From Christensenella sp. UBA1782 (GTDB taxonomy: Bacteria > Bacillota > Clostridia > Christensenellales > DTU072), in NCBI GenBank assembly GCA_002315475.1, contig DCGI01000095.1:17988-60809 (forward strand): DNA of 42,822 bases, in the 5' to 3' direction. Numbering within the stretch: the stretch's first letter is position 1; the number at the start of each line of letters is the position of its first letter. Made by a program: the position numbers and the translations under genes. The notes beneath the pieces were generated by a model, which worked only from the letters and a program-made list of their open reading frames with translations, ran no database searches and was not told the DNA's origin. This document shows, one piece after another, positions 10,801 to 22,800 of the stretch.

Positions 10801-13800
10801 TTTGAATTCGTAAGGATTGTAAACCGAAACCGATTGTTTGGATACCACCTTTGCCGCCGTATTTTTATCGACGGTATATTCGTTTTCGAAGACGAACATT
10901 TCGTACCACTCCGAATCGTATCCCGTCAATTTCTTGAAGAGTAACGAAGTTACCGTTTCTCCCGAGAACGTGGCTTCGTATTCGGCAAGGAACAGTTTGC
11001 CGTCGGCGTTTCTTACGAACCACACCGAGAGATTGCCGCTCTTTTCGATTTGTCGGACGGTATAACCGCTGACCATCGTCGCTTCTCCCATGACGTACTT
11101 TTCGATATCGCCTAAGTAGGACGCCGTAACCACCGCTTCGGCGGAGGACAGAATATGCTTTTCCACGATGACCGCCATATCGAGTTGTTGCTCTATGTTC
11201 AAAGCGGTATTCTTTTCCGTCAAAGAGCCGTACAAGACTTGGCTGACACCGGTATACACCGATTTTCCGCTGACGGTATCGTTATCCCATACGAGGGAAT
11301 ACGAATAAGAATAGCCGCCTACTTCTTCGCTGAACGACACGACGTAGGTCTGCGGTACGATATTATAGATTTGATAGCAGTCAATTCGGCACAAGCCCAC
11401 TTGAATGGTATCGGCTATTGCCGTTTTCTTGACGGTATGCGCCGCCGTCGGTTTGTCGCCTTCCTGATAGTCGGCACCCAAACGATACACCCGCTTGGCA
11501 TAGTACTTCGTCCCTTCTTTGAATACGGCGTCTTGCGTCAAATAGTATTTGCCGTCCGCACGCTTTACATAATACTCGTTACTGATTTCGGTATGATATT
11601 CTCCGTCGGAATAGACCAAAGTCAAGTAGAAGGACTCTTGCACGTTTGCCCCCTTCTTGATAGTGATTGACTCGGTGATACTCATATCGGTAGCTTCCAA
11701 AATATTGACGTAAACGGTATGGAATACCGAGTAAACGGTATGGAATTCGGGCGTGGTCACCGCAACGTAGGTATTCTTGACGGCGTCGAAGGCATAGCCT
11801 TTTTCTTCGCCTAAGTCTTTTCCGAACACTTCTTCCCTCGTCGCGTAGCTCAGCGAAGACGAGAACGTCGTCCCGACCGCCAAAGAATAGCGATTGGTCT
11901 TTTCGTCGTAGTTATAAAAATCGTTTACCGTTTCCGTTTGCAACTTAGAACCGACCGAATCGTAACGGCTCGCCGAATACGTCACCGAAGAAAGGTCTTT
12001 TCCCGCGTAGACGATAACGGCGGAATTCTTGACCATAGCGGCTTCCGCAAAGCGATAATACTGTGTGACCGAACCCATGAGGATGTTGTCGCTCGCTTCG
12101 TAGACGGCTTCCTTGACGGTGACGGCTTTTTCTTGCGTAAAGGAATAATAATCCTTATTCTCGTCGTAAACGGTATCCTCCGTCAAGAAGTAATAGCCGT
12201 CGGGCGATTGCTCGTACAAACTGCCTGCGTGTTGCTCAAAATCGGTATCGACATAAACAAAATACGATTTGGTTGCGTCGAACTCCGCTTTACTGTCGAC
12301 GGGTACAAAGGTCTTGCCCGATTGCTCGTACAAAACGTTTCGTTTCGATTTGAATTCGGATTCGCTTGCAAGGGTAACCGCAACGTAATTCTCGTTCAAA
12401 GCGTAGTATCTCATATAGGCGGTATTCGGTGCGTCCTTTTCCGCCGAGAGGTCGGGAGCGATGACGTACACCTCTTCCAATTCTTTGTTGAGGCTTCTCG
12501 CTTCTTTGATGATTTCCACGTACCGTTGTTCTCTGTAAACGGTTTCCATGAAGTTGTTGACGGCGGAACGTACCAAACCGGTCAGCGTTCCGCTGAAATC
12601 GGTTCCTTCCAAAAGGTTTCTGCGAATGGTATGAATACTGTTGTCATAGCGAGAAATGGAACGGAAGCTGTATTCGATTACATCCCCTTTCAACGCATCG
12701 TATTCCGTTCTGTCGATTGCCGACATTTCCGCAAAATCAAACCATCTTTCCACGCAGGCGTTGATTGCCGCGCGCACTTCTTTCTTGGTGTACGTTTCGT
12801 TGGCTTTCAAACCGACGGCAAGAAGGTCGTCCAAACAAACCTTCTTATCGGAAGCACCCAAAAGCAAGTAAGAACCGTTGTTGTAGAGGGTACTTTGCAC
12901 GACGGCGGTAGCCTTGTTGCTTGCCGAGCGGAGATAGTACACCGTACCTTCCCGTACGATATAATCGTCGGTTTCGTTGTACAGACCGTTACCGTCGAGG
13001 ACGTACAAATGGGTTCCCGTAGGAATCGCTTCGCCGACCACGTACTTGGAGTCCACGTATTGATAGAATTCCGTCTTCAATCCCATACGGATAAAGATGT
13101 ATTCCACCACCGTCATACGAATGTTCAAGAGAGAATCCGCCACGACGTCGACGAATCTTCCGTCCCTTCTTAAATTGTATTTTTCATCGGCTCGGTAAAT
13201 GGCACGATACATTTCTTCCACAACCAAAGCACGATAAACGTCTTCGTAATCACAGCCGTCTTCCTCAAACCAGCCGTAGGCTTTGGCATTCGTCAAATCG
13301 AATTGGTGAGAAGCGATTTCCACCGCTACGTTCTGTCCCTTTAATTCGTGCAGATTACAGAAGTCCCGAATCAACCTCTCGGTATCGAACGAGCCTTCAA
13401 TGGCGTTCTTATACGCAATCGCACCGCTGAATTGGGTGGGTGTAAACTCATTCAAATAGGAAGTAAAGAGGGTATTGAATTCGATTTCCATATACTCTTG
13501 AATGATGGCGTTATACGCATTCGTAGCAAACGCCGAAGCGATTTCATCCAACAAAAGGGAAACTTTTTCCGCTTGCGTAGCCGTAGAAGCGGAGGATTTT
13601 TTGGCGAGCAGAATACTGTCGGCATATTCGGCAACCGTTTCTAAGTAAACCTCTTTTAACCGCTTATAAGCAAAGTAATTACATTGTTTTTGTAACCACT
13701 TTTCGTCGGTCGGGAAGGTCGACTCGTCAAACGTCCCCGAAATCGTCCAGGAGGACACCTTCTCCTGCATTTTTTCCAACATGGCGGTGGCGGTATTGAA

Positions 13801-16800
13801 CTTAATCAAATCGTTTGCCGAAGGCATATTGTTCCGAACGACGTCACTGTACAGCTCTTGCGCCTTACCCATAATCGACGTCAGGTTATACGAAATACGG
13901 GTGTAGTTGACCGAAGAACTCCATTCTTCTTCCAAAGCGTCCACCGTTCCCAACAGAGCATCGTTAATGGTTTCGCGAATCTGTTCGTCTCCGATGGAGA
14001 AGACCGCTTCGGCGAGAACTTCTCGCTTGTCGTAGAAGTAGAAGGTGATTTCCATATCCTGCCCTAAGCCCATGTGAATGTACATCGACAGTTTTCGAAT
14101 ATCCGTCAACACGACGTTTTGCAATTCGGCACCCGATTTCGTCATGGCGGCAAGGTCGATTCCTTCCATATTATAGTATATCTTCGTCACCGTCGCCGCT
14201 CCGTCGCCTTCCTGCAAAGAAGAAGACAGCGAGTAGACGACGTTATCGAACGTGTAGAGTAAATCCAACGCATCGGCATAACGTGCGGTGAAGGACGAGG
14301 GCAAACGCAATACGCCGTTCCCGAGTAGCGGAGAGGAGGCGTTGTTGTACGAGTCCACGTAGACGGTAAAGGTATTCTTCCCGTTCTTCGGTACGGTCAA
14401 AGTCGACAAGCCGATGGCGGCGTCGTCTTCCCACTCCAACAGTTCTACCGCGCAGGACGAAATGATGATGGATACTTCTAACGTTACCTGTCCGTAATAC
14501 TCTCCGTCAATCATACAGCCGAGAACCTGTGCTTGCGCCATGTTCATCCAAGACTTGGTACCGGTATAGTCCAAAGTACCCGCTTTCTTTTCCCATTCCG
14601 CCGTCAATTCCCACTTCACGTCGCTGAGCACGATGATTTTATCTTTGCCGACGGCAATGAAATCTTTTAAGGTCAACGTGATTTCGGTAGGAAGGAATAC
14701 GGTGGTATTGAAATAATTTTTCAACCCGACTTCGGTATAGGTGGCGTCGTAGAGATTGTCGATAGAAATCTTACACGCGTCTATCGTCATCTTCGTCGTT
14801 TGTTTCCCGTTACTGGAGAAGGTATCGGTAGTATACCGAGAAACGGCATCCGCCATACTTTGAATAACGACGATTTGACGAATACGGAATCCTTCGGGCG
14901 TCAGCACCGAGAACACGATACTGCCCGAACAGCCGTAAATGATTTCGGCGGGGATGACGTCGCCGTCCAGCTGTTTGCCCGCCTTGAACTCGGCAAGCAC
15001 TTTGCTCAGTCCTACGTTGTCCTTATTGCCGTCCCGAATCAAGAAGTCGTCCAACTGCTCGATATACCAACCCGTCAACGTGGGCGAGGAGGCGTCGTTG
15101 TATCGGAACGGACTGCTCGAACCGAGTGCTTCCGAAGAATAGTTATAGCCCGCAACGGGGTAGACGACCTTTAACTGCCAGCTGTTCTGCACGTTACTGC
15201 TCGAACTCAAACTGTATCCCGAAGGATAGTTGGCATTGCCGCCGGCATCGTAGGCTTCCAACGTGAAAGTACGGATGTTATCGGAGCCGTTGCAATAGTA
15301 TCCGCCGTAGAAGACGGGTACGGGATAAATATCGTAGGCACCGTTTCCGTCGGCAAGCGGAATGAAATACTTCTTGTCGATTCGGTTGGTTTCCGCAAAC
15401 TTGTTATAGGTCATGCACTTGTAGGTGTTTCCTTGTTGATACCCCAACATATCCTGCACGTCCAAAACGTTGTTCAAGCCGTAAATCGTAATATCCTTAT
15501 CCTTAATATATTGTATAACGGGTTCCGAACCGGTGGAGTCTTCTTTGACTACGCTGTTCGTCAATAAAAAGATGAAATCGGTGAGAGCGATTTTTTGTCC
15601 GACGGAATCGTTGGAATCGTACTGTACGGTCACCATTTTGATACCGTCGATTTCTTCGATGACGAGGTTGGTTCTGTCGCCGCTCGCCTCATAGTACTCT
15701 TTGAATACGTAATTCTCGCCCGAGAGGGTGGGTTTGAAGTTGGCGACGGGATACCAGCTGGCATCGGTCTTGACGGTCAAGAATTTCGTCTTGCAATAAT
15801 ACCCGCTGTTGGTGACTTGAATATCCGCCTTTTCAAAGACTTTATTCAAGAAATCCTTGACGGTAATCGAAGTGGTACACTTATACCCTTCCGAAGTCTT
15901 ATTGTACAGACCGATATAGCCTTTGGTCGGTAAAATATCACCGTCGGCGAGGTCGGTAGCCGATTCGGTACTAATGGAAATATACCCTTTGCAACCGATT
16001 TCGTCCACCACGTACAAACCGAGCGAAGTGACGTCGTTGACGTTCCACCGTATCAGGTTTTCGGCGGTCAACGCTACGAATTGATACTCGTCACCGACGT
16101 GGGTAACGGTGCTGTTGTCCCAATGGATCAAGACATAGTAGCCTTTCTTTAAGATATGGTCGAGGTCGGCTTTGGCGTTGGGGACGGTAATATCGGATAA
16201 CTCGGTTTGTGCGCAAACGACGTTGAATCGAACCGCCAAATCGACGTCCTGTGCTTCGCCGTCCTGTTCCAACGTAATGTGGGACACCAAAGATACCGTC
16301 GTGCCGGGCGTAAAGATAAAGTCTTTTTCGCCCGTCGTGGTGAGCCATTCTATATTGGTAAAGGTGGTCGACGTGCCGTTGTTAAAGTATGCGATTAACT
16401 TGGTCGGCAACGAGATACCTTGGAACGAATCGGCGTAGTAGGTGTAGTAAGTCACCGAGGATATTTCCCCTGCGGTGTTCAAAATCTCCACCTTGTTTTC
16501 CTGCATATTGGCTTCGTTTATTTGTTGCCCGTTCTTGGTGTAGAACTCAATCTTGCTCGGCTCTTTGCTGAGAATCTTTAAGGTAACCGTAATATACTTG
16601 AAGCCACTGACTTCGTTACCGATTCTGGTCTGCACGCGAATACCGTACTCGGCTTTTTCCAGCAGCCAATCGGCGACCTTGTATCTGCCGCTTCCTTCCG
16701 CCATCTGCATCAAAAAGCCGTCGGCATCCTGTTTATAAAGGTAGTACTTATTGCCGTCGTTGTCGGTGATATACTTTGCCTGTTCTTCGGCGGTGAGGGA

Positions 16801-19800
16801 AGAATACTTCTTTTTGCTGCCGTCTTTCTTATTCAAAACGTAGCTATACTCGTATACCAATTCCAAAATAACGTCGCCGTTTTTGTTGACGAAGTGTCCT
16901 TTGCCGTCGGCGTCGAAATAGGAGTACCACTCCAATCCCGTAAACGAGTGACTGCTTTGGCGGTTATCCCCTGAGAAAGTAACGGTTACGTTATTGGGCA
17001 ACGTTTGCGTGGTGACACGCAAAGGATCGACGTAATAGTACCCGACGTCTCGAGAGGAAACTTTATCGGTACCCACTTTCACGTTGGTCGGATGATATTC
17101 TTCGCCGTCCAAAGCGTCCACTTCGTTATTGGATAACGAAACGGGGGACAACTGCGGACATTCCGCCTGAATCCGAACGGTCACCGAAGGATAATTGGTC
17201 TTGCCGGCGTCTCCCGCCCCTTCGCTCTTGACGATTTTACCCGTAACCACGCTGATAGTCAGTACCTGACCGTTGTTTTCGGCATAAATACGGAACATAC
17301 GATAGAAGTTCAACGTCGTCACGACAATATCTTTGGTATAGTCGGAATTCAACGTAATATCCACTCTCTTCCACGCATATCCGTCTTTTTCGATATACGT
17401 CATGACTTTTTCGTTGGCGTCGTCATAGATGAAGTCGGCTTTTTCGACGTCGGACAAGCTCGCATAGGTCTTGTCTTTGACGATTTCGTAGGTATAGGTA
17501 TACTTGCTGCCTTTGGTCACGATGTTTTCGGGAAGGTCTTCGCCCGTATAGTAGTAATAGAAAGGACGGTTCATCGGAGAGGTATCCGCCGAGCGAATAC
17601 CGATGGCGCCGTCTTCGTCCTTCTCGTAGAGGTAGGCGTATCCCGAACCGTATTCCACGTCGATAATCATACTGTCGCCGCGAGAAATGCCCGTATCGAA
17701 ATATTTGTCGTCCACCGCATAATAAGAACGGTTTCTCGATGCCACGACGCCGTCTATTTCGACGTAATACGGTTTCTCGACGGTAGCAATCGTACCTTCT
17801 TGGTAAACGGTAACGTTCTTTTGCGTGAAGTAGGTGGCAAGTTCCGCCCATTCCACGAAGGTAAGGACGGTATAGGACGCATAGGCGGTACCGTAACCGG
17901 TCACGCCCTTTGCCGAAACGTAAACTTTACGCACCGAAGCCGAACCGTCGACGTTTTCACGATAAAGGTATTGCAGGTCGCTTAATCCGTTTACCCGTAC
18001 TCTCTGCGTCTTTTTGTCGGACGAGAGGGAAACGTAAGGAACGTTTTTGCCGTCTTTCGTCAAGACGTCTTCAAATTCCGAAGAGTATACCGTAATTACC
18101 AATTTTTCGGCAAGTCCGTTGTTGTCTCGGAAAAGCGGTAACGTCTTGCCGTCCTGCGTCACGACGTCGGTATTCTGTTCGGCAAGACTCAGATTTTCGT
18201 ACACGACTTCTTCGGTCAAAATCTCTTTGGTGAAGCGTCCCTTCCGTTCTTCTTCATCCGCCGTATCGTCGGCATACAGAGGCGTATAGGTATATTCCCG
18301 ATAATAAGAACCTTCGGTACCGACGTTGGTAATGTTCGCATAGCTCCAAAGAATATCGTAGGATTCGTCGAAAATATAGTTTTTGTTGAGCAATCCCGTA
18401 ATAACCGGCATATTGAAGACCACTCTGTACTCGTCGTGCTTCAGGCTCGGATCGGTAAATACAAAGGTGGGCGTCGTCGAAATCTTATAGCTGTCTTGGT
18501 CGTAATAGTTGGCGACGTATTTTCCGTGAATCAACGTACCGTCCTTATATTTCGCCGAGTCGGTATCGTCGGTATCCAAAATTTCTCCCGTTTCGGACAA
18601 GTCGTTAAACTGTACGTAGGCAAATTCCCGTTCCACGATATTCAACTGAATCGCCACCAGCTGTCCTTTGAAGCGGGTATGAATATAGGTTACGCCGCCG
18701 GCGGGCTTAATCATGCTTTCGCGGTTGGAACCCAAACTGTATGCGTCAAACGACCAATTATAATAGGTAGTCACCGTTCTGCCCGACGTATCGGTAGCGA
18801 TATTGGAGTAGGTATAAGCGATATAGTCCTCTTTGACGCCGTTTCGGCTCAAATAGTTATCGCTGACGAAAGCGAAGGAGAATTCTTTTCCTCGGAAATA
18901 GGCGTCGATGAATTCTTTTTCGGCATCTTGATACCCTTCCGTCAATTCCTTTTCGGTCAAATAGTTATTGCCGTTAAAGTTGTCGACGTCGGAGAGATAG
19001 GCGTATTTAGCGAGCAAATAATCGTACGGTTCGATTGTCCAGGTCGCCACGACGGGAGCGTTTTCGGCGTAGTATTCTTTGGTATAATAGGTGATACCGG
19101 CACGGAAACTTGTATCGGCGGTTTCCGTATAGCTGCCGTCGTCGTTCCTGACGTAATAGGTGTCTTGCATTTCGCCCTGCGCCAAATCTTCGGAAAGCTC
19201 TTTATATTCGAAATTGCTTTCGTCGTAAACGACGGCGTAATTGGTCGTTTGAATTTGACGGTTGGTGAAAATCAAACGGCAGGGGAAGACGGTTTCGCCC
19301 ATACACCCTTCGCCGATGACGACGGTGGTGACGATCATATACCCTTGCAAAGTAATATACTTTTCATCGATGACGAATCGACAATCGAAGGTTTCGGCAT
19401 CGGAAGCATACCATTTGCTTCTCTGGTGCGGCGTACTGTCGGTTACCGTCCAAGTCGAATAGTCGGTTATACGCTGCATATCGGTACAAACGTTTAACGT
19501 TACCGACGTTTGGAGCGGTTCGGCAGGCTCCATGACGAATAAGGCTATGGGATCGTAATATTGATCCATCAGTTTCCCGTCGTCGTCGTACTCGGATACC
19601 ACGTTCATTTCGTCTTCCGTCGAATAGTATTGCGGCGGGAAAGTTTGACTCGAATCGTATTGGATACTGTGTAAAGAACCCAACCGAACGACGTTTTTCG
19701 TGACGAAAGTCAAATAATAACGACGAACGACACCCATGAAGCTACCGTTTGTACGAGGAGCGTATTGCGTCTTTTTCGCCGCCGTCACTTCCACCGACTC

Positions 19801-22800
19801 GGCATCGTATTCAAACAAAAGCTGACGGTGTTCGGCTTGATAAAGGTAGACGTAGTCCCCTTTCTTGTGTCCGTTTTCTTCATCGTCTTCTTCGTAGTAC
19901 AAAGCCATTTCCATATCGTAATAATAATAGCTTGTGCCAGAATCGTAGAAGATGACGTCCCGCAGACCTTGCCAATAGAAATAAATGTTCCCGTTGGCGT
20001 CCCGATAGATATAGTTTTCGGCGATGACGCAACGTTGATTCTCATAATTATAGTAGACGAATTCTTCACCGTCCTGAATAATCAAGTCTTCCAAATCGTT
20101 CAAGAAGAACCGAACCATGGAAATATCTTGATTTTCGGGGCCTTCGTTATTAAAGAAGGAGGAAGAAGCCACTTCGATGGGTTGACGGCTGACGCTCTTC
20201 TTGGCACCCAAACGGAAAATCATAATGGTTCCCGCTTCGATCATGGTACCGTCGGGAAGAAGGACGTCTTCGGGATACACGTAGAAGTCGTAATCCAAAG
20301 GTTCGTACGCATCGCGATAATCGGTATAGAAATAGGTAGGCAGTTCTTCGTGCAATTTGGTATTGTAAGGATCTTGATCCTTCGTACCGTAAATATCGGA
20401 AAAGCCGCCGACTTGATACATATAATAATTGGATTTAATGCTCTGCAAACCCTTGACGCGATAGGTGAAGCCGGCATCTACTTTGATGTTACCGATAAGT
20501 CCGCTGACTCTGAACAAGCTTTGCAGGGTATCGTTACTGGAGGTGATTTCCATCTGTTCCGGTTCGGGCACCACGTAGGCGTCTTTGCAAAGAGCCGAAA
20601 TAATACTCGTCAACGAAAGGTTGAAGTCGTTATCGGCAAAAGAGGAAACGTTATCTTCGATTTTGGTGGAACCGTTCATATACGCCGACATGGACGCCAT
20701 GAAGACGTCTTCACGAATCTTCATCATCGGGATAGCTTGTTGATTATTCTTCTTGACGCACTCGATACTGACCCAAACGTATCCCATTTGATGTTCGGCG
20801 TCGCTCTTTTCCTTCGGATCGGAACTGTTCAATTTCTTATAAACGTCGTTATTGAAGCTGACGTCGTCCGAACTCAATCGCAAAACGACTTCTCCGATTT
20901 CGTCCCCTTTGGGCATAATCCGCAACACGAGGTCGAAGGCACTTCTGCCTTCCAGTTTCCACGTACCGCCTTCTTGGTCGGGGGATAACCGGTTGCCTTC
21001 GTCGTCCACATAGTTATCGGTGACGAACTGGTCGTAAATCAACTCGAACGTCAAACCGGTATTACTGTCCAGTACGAACGGCGTGTTCAAGCCCGAACTT
21101 TCGCCGATGGTGGCGGAAAGCAATTTGCTGAGGTCGACCACTTCCTGAGAGCTGAATACGAAGTTCCCGCGTAGCGTACCGGAATAGGTGTAAATATCGC
21201 CGAGCGGCTTAAACCCCGAGAAGTCAATATCGGATATTTCCACATATTCACCGAAATACGTGGGCGTCAATTCCAATTTGAACAACATGTTCGAGTCCTC
21301 GTTGTCTTCCACACCGAGGTCGGTATACATGGTCATGGTCATTTCGTTGGTATCGACGTCGAGCATGAAGGTGAAATAGCTTTCTTCCACCATCAATTCG
21401 GCGCTGGGGATACCCAACATGATCGCCAACTGATCGAGGGTGTACGGCAAGACGGAGTCGACGACGTTAATAAGTTGCCGCGTGGTAAAGGTTCCCGCGC
21501 CCGTTTCTTCCAACATTTGCTTGATGAGTTCAATATCGACGAGCAAGGTTTCGGTGTTGGCGGAGAACAGACTCTCTCGTTTTTTCCGCATGACGGCTTC
21601 GTCCACTTCGTTATTGACGGTGGTATTGATATAACTTTGGTTATAGCCCTGTTCGGCGAGTTCCGCCCTTCGGGAGGCGACGGTCGGCTCTACGTACGTC
21701 TCTATATAACTGTTGATATAACTCGGTTCGTATCCCAAACTTTCCAATTCCGCCCGCTTGTCTTCTTTGGACATAAGGGTGGCGTTACTCGCCAAAAGAT
21801 CGGCACGGTACGCCTTTTCGTCCGCCGTCGAAAACTCTATTTTTTCGGTAATAAACGTCTTCGCCATAATGTAATCCAACGCTTTGTTCTTTTTGTCGCT
21901 GGTAGCGGGGTTCAAAATACCGTCCACGATACTGACGATGACGTTATTGACGCCTTTTTTGAATTTTCGTAAGGTATACGCCAAATCAAGGTGATCGTCG
22001 TAAACTTGCGGGAAGCCGAGCTGTTCCAAGTCGATCCACCCGTACATATATTCCAAACCGGAAATATCCAAGTATTCTCGTTCGTTTTTATAATAAATAC
22101 CGATCATCAACTCGCCGTTTGCTATGTCTCGGAATTCCATAAACACGTTGTTCGTCGTATTGTCGAACTCCTGCATGTCGGTTCGGATCAAGGCGTCGAA
22201 CTGAGAATCCCACGAAGGGACGTACAAAGTACCGACGAATTCGTAATTACCGTAATCAAACGGCTTATACCAATCTTTGTGTTCGATTTCCAATCCGCTA
22301 TCGGGGTACGTCCAGCCGTAGTCGAAGGTGATGTGTGCGGTATAGTCGTACGAAACGTCCCTCTGATCCTTAACCACCCCGCGCAAGTCGAATACCGCAT
22401 CGGTCAAAACGTTTTCGGTGCGGTCTTTTTTCGGGGCAATCAAAGATTGCATATCGGCGTCGATGGTGGAAACGGTAGAAGTGGATACCGACGAAAAACG
22501 GAATCCCAAATATTTATAAGTCAACGGGTCCCATTTCCGTCCGAACGGTCCGAAGAGGTTTTGTAACATTTCGGTGGCGTTTCCGGCGACCATATCCAAC
22601 GTAATCGCATAGAAAAGCAAGCTGATGACGTCGTCGTTTACCACACGCTTATAGTTTTGACCGACAAGGGCCGCCATCGTGGTGTTGATGGTTCCGGTAC
22701 CGGCGTCGTCCTGCAAACCGAGTTTCTCGAGCAAGCCGTCCACCGAAAGAGAACAGAGCAAACGAATCAACTGTTGATAGAGTACGGTATCGCCGAAATC

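Noticed and set aside
11938..13173. 411-codon plus-strand open frame opposite the large lipoprotein gene
   Set aside because: It is antisense to a well-supported gene, contains no recognisable domain or ribosome site, and its residue pattern follows from complementary codon bias. The same applies to the plus-strand frames at 18436-19497, 19765-20988 and 4550-5236.
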